The notes under the pieces are model-generated. The model worked only from the letters and a program-made list of their open reading frames with translations, did no database searches and had not been told where the DNA came from. From Carnobacterium sp. 17-4 (lineage in GTDB: Bacteria; Bacillota; Bacilli; Lactobacillales; Carnobacteriaceae), in NCBI RefSeq assembly GCF_000195575.1, contig NC_015391.1:2468363-2532362 (forward strand): a DNA stretch of 64,000 bases, given 5' to 3'. Both the position numbers and the translations under genes were made by a program. Position 1 is the first letter of the stretch, and every line of letters starts with the position of its first letter. Below are positions 57,681 to 64,000 of the stretch, one piece after another.

Positions 57681-58952
57681 TTATTCCTCCTCTAAAAGTA
57701 TGTAAGTGATTTCTTTTTGTAATTTTTCAAGTTCACTCAATAATTTATCTTTTTCGGATTTTGATAAATACTTAATTATGCTTCTATCAATAGAACTGAT
57801 ATTGTTAATAGCTTTTCCAACTAACTTTATTGGTTCAGTTCTTTCTTTTAAATTTTTAGTTTTTTCAGAATGATTGGTATAAATTGATTGTACCTCTGCT
57901 AACGCCTTGACAGTCTCTTCATTATTTTTTAACGTAGCAAATAAATCAACATTATTCATTATTACCTTTTTTGAATCCAATGCATCTACAATAACATCTG
58001 TTGCATCTTCCATCTCTGAAATAAATGTATTTTCAGCTTTAGTACCCACAACATTTTTAACTATGGTTCTAAAATCACCCTTATAGTCTTCTTTTGTAGC
58101 TCTAAGTTGCAGTATCTTAGCGAACAAACTATTTAATAGTTGATCTGAATTAACAGCACCTTTAAACTTTTTGTATTGAGGTATTAGATCTTGTATAGGA
58201 CCATCTAAATCTAATTCTTTAGCTAATGAATAATTTTCTGGGTTCGCATTGGTAAAATCTAAAAATTTAACTATAAGTTCTGCTTCAGTTAGACGCTTAG
58301 GTATTTCATTTTTAGGTAGGTTTGCATACTCAGTATATTCTTTAGCCGTCATTATGTTATTTACGACTATCGTTTTATACGCATCTATCGCTCGGTCTAT
58401 TGCGTTATAATCCACCTTATCAAGTTTCCCAAATTGAATTTTCAGTTCTAATGATTTAATTTTCTTAAGATCATCCTGATTTTGGACAGACAAATCATCA
58501 AGTATAACCGCTTCAAAATATTGTTGCCCAATTATCTCAGGATCTTGTTCAAGTAATCTTTTTGCTGTAAAGCGACGATTGCCATCAATTACACGTCCAT
58601 CATTCAATACATATCCAGGTTCGTCTTGTCCTTGAATATTAATATTTCTTTTGAGAGCCTTCATTCCATCTTTAGTTTTACTTTCTCCATCATTTTCTAA
58701 AAACTTTTGAATAACCATATTGTACTCTTCATTATGTCCGGGAGTTAGTTTGCCATTAGTACTTTCATAATCTGATAGTGCTACACCTATACGTCCATTT
58801 TGTTCGTTATAATATAAATAATCTAATGGAATTGCATATGTTTTACCACTATATTTTTCTCCATTAGGCTTTTCAATCTGCACACTTATATTATGTCCGC
58901 CTTCTTTTACAATTCCAGACTTATATAAGTCTAATAAATCAACATTCCTCAT
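57681..58952 (-). CDS. ParB-box (ParB/Srx-fold) protein
   Basis: 423 aa. The N-terminal third has a ParB/Spo0J-like box: the YAIPLDYLYYN strand (about 39-49), then NDGRVIDGNRRFTAKRLL (about 117-134), the counterpart of the GHRR-type nucleotide/phosphate-binding motif. The rest is helical with charged heptads and a Lys/Glu-rich end. ATG 58952 has AGGAG about 10 nt ahead. It is far from any parA, so segregation is unlikely; ParB-fold proteins in defence loci act as CTP/ATP-binding switches or nucleases. The function here is not known. Confidence 0.75.
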   Translation of the reverse strand: MRNVDLLDLYKSGIVKEGGHNISVQIEKPNGEKYSGKTYAIPLDYLYYNEQNGRIGVALSDYESTNGKLTPGHNEEYNMVIQKFLENDGESKTKDGMKALKRNINIQGQDEPGYVLNDGRVIDGNRRFTAKRLLEQDPEIIGQQYFEAVILDDLSVQNQDDLKKIKSLELKIQFGKLDKVDYNAIDRAIDAYKTIVVNNIMTAKEYTEYANLPKNEIPKRLTEAELIVKFLDFTNANPENYSLAKELDLDGPIQDLIPQYKKFKGAVNSDQLLNSLFAKILQLRATKEDYKGDFRTIVKNVVGTKAENTFISEMEDATDVIVDALDSKKVIMNNVDLFATLKNNEETVKALAEVQSIYTNHSEKTKNLKERTEPIKLVGKAINNISSIDRSIIKYLSKSEKDKLLSELEKLQKEITYILLEEE

Positions 58953-58968
58953 TATCAACAATCTCCTA

Positions 58969-59676
58969 TCAACTAATTATTTCTTCTACATACTTTACAT
59001 TGAACCAAAATCTTTGTTTTACGATTCTTTGACCTGTGGGCAATAAAAGTTTATCACTGCCATTCTTAGCTCCTGGCCTCAAGTGGCCCAGCTCATTAAA
59101 TTTACTAGATGGCAAATTGTTTTTATTAACAATTCGACCATTTCTTTGCTCTAAAGAAGTAATTTCAAGTTTGTTCTGCTTTATCAAATATCTTACTTCT
59201 GACCAGATTTCTTTGAGACCATGAGTTAAATCGTAGTCAGACATCTTCCAAACTTTCACACCTAAAAAAGTCATTTCATCATCATCAACTCGTTTACCAC
59301 TTGGATATTGTTGAAATATAAAGAATACTAATACCTTCTCATTAAAGTATGTAAATAACGAACTACTTTCCCAGTAAGTATCGCTAACCCATTCTTCAAA
59401 ATTTACTGGCATAAAAGACATTGCTTCCGCGGGCTTTTCCATTCCAGTTAAACGAACAGTTTTCAAAAGAGCATTTATCTGTCCATCACAAAGTTCAAAC
59501 TTATTTCCTTTGATTCTCATTAACTTTAATGCTAATTGAACAAAGGACGCTTTATTATCTTTATGTGCCATACCTAATAATTCTTTCAGTTCAGAAACTT
59601 TTTTCCCCTTATAAATTTGAATTTTTTCATCAACTTCAGCTTGAGCAGAAGCAATTAGCACTTCATTCTGACTCAT
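58969..59676 (-). CDS. Stand-alone Sau3AI C-terminal (MutH-fold) domain protein
   Basis: 235 aa. Its whole length aligns by eye with residues about 258-491 of the endonuclease encoded at 52040. FEEWVSDTYWESSSLFTYFN corresponds to FDEWLDEKINFEDSSLYSDF, KEIWSEVRYLIKQNKLE to KFIWDDVRNKVFNNNLHEE, and the GSDK and FWFNVKYVEEII end to SSDK and VWIKGSVINHML. No D...ExK motif is present, so it should bind but not cut DNA. AGGAGG precedes the ATG. It is first in the operon with the ParB-box and PLD-helicase genes. Confidence 0.78.
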   Translation of the reverse strand: MSQNEVLIASAQAEVDEKIQIYKGKKVSELKELLGMAHKDNKASFVQLALKLMRIKGNKFELCDGQINALLKTVRLTGMEKPAEAMSFMPVNFEEWVSDTYWESSSLFTYFNEKVLVFFIFQQYPSGKRVDDDEMTFLGVKVWKMSDYDLTHGLKEIWSEVRYLIKQNKLEITSLEQRNGRIVNKNNLPSSKFNELGHLRPGAKNGSDKLLLPTGQRIVKQRFWFNVKYVEEIIS

Positions 59677-59724
59677 ATGTAACTCCTCCTAATTCTCAAA
59701 AGAACTCTTAATGTTTAGTCTTCC

Positions 59725-59846
59725 ATAGATTTCTTAACGCTCTAAGTATAGCAATGATATCTAGAAAAGTTAATCTCTTTTCTTAATACTGTATCATTCA
59801 GGTCTATAATTATTTTTGATAGTTATTAGATACTCTATCCGTGTAT
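59725..59846. repeat. 122-bp direct repeat, right copy
   Basis: Second copy of the 47076-47197 repeat, same orientation, seven mismatches. It begins ATAGATTTCTTAACGCTC immediately upstream of the three-gene operon and ends where a helicase remnant begins. Confidence 0.9.
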
Positions 59847-60041
59847 TTGCTAAGAAATCGGATAACGAAGGTACTGAATTTTATTATCTAGGAGAAGTAA
59901 AACCAGTCAAAGAATCTATTATAGAGTTAGAAAAAACCACTTCAAAATGGCGAAAAGAAAAAAGTTGTCGAAATGTTTTTGAAGTTTTCAGAACCAATTG
60001 ATGTGAATTTATATCGTTATTTGGAAGCTGGACAAGAATGA
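59847..60041 (+). pseudogene. 3' fragment of a DUF3427-type superfamily II helicase
   Basis: AKKSDNEGTEFYYLGEVKPV resembles the C-terminal domain of DUF3427 helicases. The reading frame shifts in an A run near 59965 and then gives VVEMFLKFSEPIDVNLYRYL and a stop at 60041. Only about 60 residues remain. It shows that a helicase gene was truncated at the right repeat. Confidence 0.6.
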
Positions 60042-60110
60042 TATTGGGAATAAATGTAATCATAAGGGTGTTGAATTGATCTCTTAACTATTTTAATTTA
60101 AAATTTGACT

Positions 60111-60153
60111 TATCAAAAAAGAGCAGTAGCTGATTTCAGCTGCTGCTCTTTTG
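60111..60153 (-). terminator. Terminator of the 43-aa ORF
   Basis: AAAAGAGCAGTAGCTGA / TCAGCTGCTGCTCTTTT hairpin with T runs on both sides. It lies 15 bp past the stop of the small minus-strand gene. Confidence 0.88.
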
Positions 60154-60165
60154 CTATACCAAAGA

Positions 60166-60297
60166 TTACTTATTAAAAATCTTCGGACCTTTGCGCATGT
60201 TTTTCATATCATTCTTTGGATCAGTTGTTTGTTTAGACTTTCCGCCACCTGCTTGTTTCTTTTTAATTATCTCTAACATTTTCTCTTTTGAATTCAC
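60166..60297 (-). CDS. Small basic hypothetical protein (43 aa)
   Basis: Starts at GTG 60297 (GGTGG about 9 nt ahead on the minus strand) and encodes 43 aa: a helix EKMLEIIKKK, a glycine turn QAGGGKSK, and a basic end MRKGPKIFNK. It has its own strong terminator. Not recognised. Good signals at both ends support a real small gene. Confidence 0.6.
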   Translation of the reverse strand: MNSKEKMLEIIKKKQAGGGKSKQTTDPKNDMKNMRKGPKIFNK

Positions 60298-60391
60298 TTA
60301 TCACACCACCTTTATACTTGTAATGATAAAAACCTAATTTGCCATATGAGATTATATTTGATTGCTACATTTGTATTTTGAATCAATCCCA

Positions 60392-60424
60392 GAAAAAAAG
60401 CATCAGCAAGATGCCGATGCTTTA
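60392..60424 (-). terminator. Terminator of the rplM-rpsI operon
   Basis: AAAGCATC-GGC / GC-GATGCTTT type hairpin (one mismatch) followed on the minus strand by seven T residues. Confidence 0.82.
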
Positions 60425-60507
60425 AATCTATAAATTCTTTATCAAGTTGGTAATTAAACCATCTTGGACAAAAAACGTCTGAAAACGTTGATACAATAAA
60501 GAATTGA

Positions 60508-60900
60508 TTAACGTTTTGAGAATTGCGAAGCTTTACGCGCTTTTTTCAAACCTGGTTTCTTACGTTCAACCATACGTGGGTCACGAGTTAATAGACCTGC
60601 AGCTTTTAATGGGCCACGGAAGTCTGGATCAACTTGTAATAACGCACGAGAGATCCCATGACGGGCTGCTCCTGATTGTCCAGTAAATCCACCACCATTT
60701 ACGTTTACATGTACGTCGTAGCTACCTAAAGTTTCTGTAAGAGCTAAAGGTTGTTTAACAACTTCGTGTAAATATGGGAATGGGATGTATTCAGTGATAT
60801 CTTTTTTATTCATGATGATTTTTCCAGTACCTGGTACTAAACGTACGCGGGCAGTTGAATTTTTACGTCTTCCTGTTGCGATATATTGTGCTTGTGCCAT
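60508..60900 (-). CDS. rpsI: 30S ribosomal protein S9
   Basis: 130 aa, full length. Starts [20 protein letters not shown] and ends in the conserved [21 protein letters not shown]-type basic tail whose last Arg contacts P-site tRNA. It is 13 bp downstream of rplM, the universal pair. Confidence 0.98.
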   Translation of the reverse strand: MAQAQYIATGRRKNSTARVRLVPGTGKIIMNKKDITEYIPFPYLHEVVKQPLALTETLGSYDVHVNVNGGGFTGQSGAARHGISRALLQVDPDFRGPLKAAGLLTRDPRMVERKKPGLKKARKASQFSKR

Positions 60901-60913
60901 AGATATTCCCTCC

Positions 60914-61360
60914 TTAAATTAAGTTTGTGATGTCTAATACTTCAGGTTGTTGCGCTTGGTGATTGTGTTCTGCTCCACCGTAAACATGTAATTTCATGCC
61001 TTGAGCGCGACCTAAAGTATTTTTAGGAAGCATACCTTTGACAGATAATTCGATTAATTTACGAGAATCTTTAGCACGTAAGTCACCAGCAGAGATTTGT
61101 TTCAATCCACCTGGGTTACCATCGATGTTACGAGAATAGATTTTGTCAGTTGCTTTTTTACCAGTTAATTTCGTTTTGTCAGCGTTGATTACAATTACAA
61201 AATCACCTGTATCAACATTTGGTGTGTAAGTTGGTTTATTTTTACCACGTAAAATAGCTGCGACTACACTTGACATACGTCCCATAGGGATATCAGTTGC
61301 GTCTACCACATACCATTTACGTTCTACTTCATTTGGTTTTGCCATATAAGTTGTACGCAC
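60914..61360 (-). CDS. rplM: 50S ribosomal protein L13
   Basis: 148 aa with the standard [19 protein letters not shown] and [13 protein letters not shown]-like core ([15 protein letters not shown]). GTG 61360 is the start, with GGAGG 8-9 nt upstream, giving the usual MRTTYMAK N-terminus. It is the first gene of the rplM-rpsI operon. Confidence 0.97.
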   Translation of the reverse strand: MRTTYMAKPNEVERKWYVVDATDIPMGRMSSVVAAILRGKNKPTYTPNVDTGDFVIVINADKTKLTGKKATDKIYSRNIDGNPGGLKQISAGDLRAKDSRKLIELSVKGMLPKNTLGRAQGMKLHVYGGAEHNHQAQQPEVLDITNLI

Positions 61361-61476
61361 GTTTTATTCCTCCATATTCTTATCTGTTTGTTTGAATGCA
61401 CAATAAGTTTCCGGGGCTCATCGTGGTGGCAAACAATACCATTTAATATTTTAACCTTAATATTGGTTTTTGTCAA
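61361..61476 (-). promoter_or_regulatory. rplM promoter and leader
   Basis: On the minus strand, -35 TTGACA (61471-61476), 17-bp spacer and -10 TAAAAT (61448-61453) form a strong promoter. The leader of about 80 nt lies in the place of the known L13 leader RNA of Firmicutes, but I could not verify its structure. Confidence 0.7.
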
Positions 61477-61536
61477 TTATTTTAATAGAAATAAATCTTT
61501 TTTTCATCAATACTATTATTTTACATTCTGGTTGCT

Positions 61537-62037
61537 CTACACTTTAGGGTCTAGAATAAAGTACGCCATAAATAAATCATCAATAAACTGTCCTTCGATC
61601 AAGAATTCATCTTTTAAACGACCTTCTACTTCAAAGCCATTTTTTTGATACAAGTGAATCGCAGCTGGGTTCGTAGATAATACTCGTAGGCTTAATTTAT
61701 GGATCTCTTGTTCAGCCGCTAAGGCCTTAATAGCCGTTAGTAAAGCTGATCCTACCCCTTTACCTTCTGCATCCGGATTAACGCCTACATCAATGCTCCA
61801 CGTCTTCTGGTGAGGAGCTAATCTACTAGGAGTATGAAACCCTAAGAATCCTGCAATTTGCTGATTCTCTTCTGCTACGGCTACCAATTGCGAACCCTCG
61901 GTATAGTGCTTCTCGTAGTCCTCTACTGTTACATAAGTTGTGACATGAGGCGTGTTACCTAAATGCCAGATTTGGTTTTCAATAGCCATCAGTTGAGGAT
62001 AATCACTTCGTTTACTTGGCCGTATAATCCAATTCAT
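61537..62037 (-). CDS. GNAT-family N-acetyltransferase
   Basis: 166 aa GNAT protein with IDVGVNPDAEGKGVGSALLTA (acetyl-CoA site) and AIHLYQKNGFEVEGRLKDEF at the end, the pattern of RimI/YhhY-like acetyltransferases. Substrate unknown. It overlaps the end of truA by 26 bp. Confidence 0.87.
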   Translation of the reverse strand: MNWIIRPSKRSDYPQLMAIENQIWHLGNTPHVTTYVTVEDYEKHYTEGSQLVAVAEENQQIAGFLGFHTPSRLAPHQKTWSIDVGVNPDAEGKGVGSALLTAIKALAAEQEIHKLSLRVLSTNPAAIHLYQKNGFEVEGRLKDEFLIEGQFIDDLFMAYFILDPKV

Positions 62038-62851
62038 GCTGCACCTGCTCTCCTAATTCACTGATTTCTTGGTAATCTGTGCCTTTTTTAGCGGTTGATG
62101 CTTTGTAATAAACTTCCATCAAATACAATCCTTGAGGTTTAGCCGTTGGGCCAGCTTCATTGCGGTCTTTAACTTCCAACAGGCGTTGAATCTCATCTGC
62201 TGGGCGCAATCCATTTGCGATTTGCAATAATGTACCCACAAAAATACGAACCATATTGTATAAAAAGCCGTTCCCTCTAAAGGTAAAAAGCAATTCATTG
62301 TTGAAATCGTCTTTCACAACACTGGCTTCATATACGGTGCGCACTTTATTTTCTCTGCCACTGTGGCTGGCACAAAAACTAGCAAAATCATGTTCGCCTT
62401 CTAAGTCTTTCAGTGCATTTTTCAATTTGTCCATATCAAGTGGATACGGATGGTGTAACGTATATAACCGCTTAAACGGATCAGGTATCTCATTTAAATC
62501 AACGCGGTACTGGTATTTCTTTCCAGAAGTATTGTACCGTGCATGAAACTCATCTTCGACAATCGAGACATCTTTTACAAAAATCTCATCCGACGTTAAA
62601 CTGTTCAATGCGCGCTTCATATTTTTAGCTGGAATCACAAATGGGTAATCAAAATGAATGACTTGCCCCTTAGCATGTACCCCGGAATCGGTTCTTCCAG
62701 ATCCATGAATGATCACTTCTATCCCTTTGGTCATAATTTTTAATGCTTTTTGAATCTCACCTTGCACTGTCCGATCATGCGGTTGGATCTGGAACCCAGC
62801 AAAGTGTGTCCCATCGTATTGCACGATCAATTTATAACGTATCCATTTCAT
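62012..62851 (-). CDS. truA: tRNA pseudouridine(38-40) synthase
   Basis: TruA of 279 aa. It has YDGTHFAGFQIQ near the N-terminus, the catalytic Asp in GRTDSGVHAKGQV, ARYNTSGKKYQYR and FRGNGFLYNMVRI. The C-terminus is about 30 residues longer than typical (acidic, overlapping the acetyltransferase start). Standard position after ecfT. Confidence 0.96.
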   Translation of the reverse strand: MKWIRYKLIVQYDGTHFAGFQIQPHDRTVQGEIQKALKIMTKGIEVIIHGSGRTDSGVHAKGQVIHFDYPFVIPAKNMKRALNSLTSDEIFVKDVSIVEDEFHARYNTSGKKYQYRVDLNEIPDPFKRLYTLHHPYPLDMDKLKNALKDLEGEHDFASFCASHSGRENKVRTVYEASVVKDDFNNELLFTFRGNGFLYNMVRIFVGTLLQIANGLRPADEIQRLLEVKDRNEAGPTAKPQGLYLMEVYYKASTAKKGTDYQEISELGEQVQHELDYTAK

Positions 62852-62895
62852 TTGTTTGACTCCTTTACACTAACTTGTTCTAGGGGTATTAAAAG

Positions 62896-62936
62896 TAAAA
62901 GAACCTTTCGCACCTAGCAGAAAGGTTCTTTTTCTT
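62896..62936 (-). terminator. Hairpin terminator between ecfT and truA
   Basis: AGAACCTTTC / GAAAGGTTCT around a 10-nt loop (62900-62929) with TTTTACTTTT on the minus strand. It suggests partial or complete separation of the ecf and truA transcripts. Confidence 0.85.
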
Positions 62937-62942
62937 CTTGCA

Positions 62943-63740
62943 TCAATTTCTCAATACGACTAACCCGACGGTCAATACAGCATAACCTAGCATCGCTACG
63001 GTATCGCGTGACGCCCACTCGAGCTGACGGTATTTTGTTCGTCCTTCGCCACCTTTGTACCCTCTGGCTTCCATAGCCGTAGCTAATTCTTCCGCGCGGT
63101 TAAATGAGCTGACGAATAAGGGAATCAAGATGGGAACAATAGCTTTCATTTGTTGGAAAATATTGCCTTCTCCAAAATCAACTCCACGAGCGCGTTGTGC
63201 GTTCATGATTTTTTCAGTTTCATCCATCAATGTTGGTACAAAGCGCAAGGCAATCGACAACATCAAGGCAATTTCATAAACCGGTACTTTAACTGCTTTC
63301 AAAGGACGCAATAAATATTCAATTGCATCGGTCAACGATAATGGCATGGTGGTCAATGTCAGCAATGTCGACATAAAGATGATCAAGACAAAGCGACAAA
63401 AAATGAAGACCCCGTTCAATAATCCTTCTTGCGAAATAATGATTGGACCCCAATCAAAGTACACCGTGCTTCCCCCGGTAAATAGTACTTGCAAGATTAC
63501 GGTAAAGAGTATCAGCCAGATCAGTGGCTTGACTCCATTAATAAAGAAACTTAGTTTGATCGTTGATAAGCGAATCGCTGTTAGCGCAAACGCCAATAAT
63601 AGCAAATACGTCATCCAATTGTTGGCTAAGAAAATAATTCCGATAAAAATAACCGTTCCAAGTAATTTAGCCCTTGGATCTAATTTATGAATCCAAGAAT
63701 TTCCAGGAATGTAACGACCAAAAATCAATTTATCCATCAT
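62943..63740 (-). CDS. ecfT: ECF transporter transmembrane subunit EcfT
   Basis: 265 aa with about five membrane segments. The two coupling-helix motifs that touch the ATPases are visible: AQRARGVDFG (about 181) and AMEARGYKGGEGR (about 220). It overlaps the end of ecfA2 by four bases. It is the shared energy-coupling membrane component for group II vitamin and micronutrient transporters. Confidence 0.95.
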   Translation of the reverse strand: MMDKLIFGRYIPGNSWIHKLDPRAKLLGTVIFIGIIFLANNWMTYLLLLAFALTAIRLSTIKLSFFINGVKPLIWLILFTVILQVLFTGGSTVYFDWGPIIISQEGLLNGVFIFCRFVLIIFMSTLLTLTTMPLSLTDAIEYLLRPLKAVKVPVYEIALMLSIALRFVPTLMDETEKIMNAQRARGVDFGEGNIFQQMKAIVPILIPLFVSSFNRAEELATAMEARGYKGGEGRTKYRQLEWASRDTVAMLGYAVLTVGLVVLRN

Positions 63741-64000
63741 TTGGCATCACCTGCTTCTGACTCATTGGGTTGCAGTTTCAAAGATGTCGCAATCACATCT
63801 GCTAAATCATTAGTAGTTAGCGGTAAGCCATTAAAGATAAGGCCCGTTTTCTCGCTCAAGAGGCTACCAAACGAAACGGCAGCAGGAACACCTAACTGCT
63901 TTGATTCAAGCCAATCAGAGTCTTTAAATACGTCTTGCGGAGCACCTTCTTTGATGACTGTCCCTTTTTCAAGAACAACCATATGATCCGCGTAATTTGC
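63737..64000 (-). CDS. ecfA2: ECF transporter ATPase EcfA2 (3' part; runs off the window)
   Basis: The C-terminal 87 codons of an ABC ATPase, reading ANYADHMVVLEKGTVIKEG from the window edge, i.e. the region just after the switch His. The family order ecfA1-ecfA2-ecfT-truA identifies it as A2. The start lies beyond 64000. Confidence 0.92.
   Translation of the reverse strand, partial: ANYADHMVVLEKGTVIKEGAPQDVFKDSDWLESKQLGVPAAVSFGSLLSEKTGLIFNGLPLTTNDLADVIATSLKLQPNESEAGDAK

Noticed and set aside
57681-58952. Plasmid/chromosome partition ParB
   Set aside because: No parA or parS-like array nearby and operon context is helicase/nuclease.
52040-59676. Calling the locus DISARM
   Set aside because: It has a C5 methyltransferase, PLD and SNF2 elements, but no DrmA (DUF1998-linked helicase) or DrmB, and PLD is fused to SNF2.
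59816-60001. Intact small gene on the plus strand
   Set aside because: It is the frameshifted tail of a DUF3427-type helicase and its start lies in the 122-bp repeat.

Overview
The window looks like chromosome from a low-GC lactic acid bacterium, most likely a Carnobacterium or close relative (order Lactobacillales). This is inferred from AT-rich coding sequence, strong AGGAGG-type ribosome binding sites, PTS permeases, a Lactobacillales-type pur operon, the ecfA2-ecfT-truA-rplM-rpsI block at the right end, and peripheral sugar-acid and deoxysugar operons. No search was run, so the genus is a guess from gene content.

Left part (1-20 kb) is peripheral carbon metabolism. A plus-strand 2-keto-3-deoxygluconate (KDG) operon holds an SDR dehydrogenase, a GatC-type PTS IIC, eda and kdgK, and faces a minus-strand IclR regulator. 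A full minus-strand L-rhamnose operon (rhaB-rhaA-rhaD-NCS1 permease-rhaM-fucO) diverges from an AraC-type regulator. An orphan KDG permease (kdgT) follows, then a formaldehyde-detoxification operon (class III ADH, S-formylglutathione hydrolase, Gfa) that diverges from an HxlR regulator.

20-27.5 kb is a flavin-based reductase neighbourhood. It contains a stress-type YtxH protein with a small coupled upstream ORF and a lipoprotein fumarate-reductase-like flavoprotein. It also contains an operon of a double FMN_bind-PAS protein, a DUF454 membrane protein and an OYE-FMN_bind oxidoreductase, divergent from apbE (the FMN transferase). A perfect FNR-type palindrome sits between the last two units, spaced like a class II activator site for the FMN_bind operon.

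27.6-39.4 kb carries the purine pathway on the minus strand: purEK, then purC-S-Q-L-F-M-N-H-D. 39.9-46.5 kb has a NfeD-like/flotillin pair, a tRNA-like remnant with a serine-recombinase fragment, a TMEM175-type channel, and a glycolipid-synthesis operon (two glycosyltransferases around a VTT/DedA-type membrane protein).

47.1-59.85 kb is an accessory segment bracketed by two 122-bp direct repeats (about 94% identical). It holds gene wreckage (RhuM; a helicase fragment lies just outside the right repeat), an orphan cellobiose-type PTS IIC with a cre site, small unknown genes, and a Sau3AI-like restriction endonuclease diverging from a C5-cytosine methyltransferase. Convergent with the methyltransferase is a compact three-gene operon: a stand-alone copy of the Sau3AI C-terminal (MutH-fold) domain, a ParB-box protein and a PLD-SNF2 helicase. 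I infer that these five genes form one GATC-directed, multi-component restriction/defence system; this is the best candidate in the window for something not well described.

The right end (60-64 kb) returns to conserved housekeeping genes: rpsI, rplM, a GNAT acetyltransferase, truA, ecfT and the 3' part of ecfA2.
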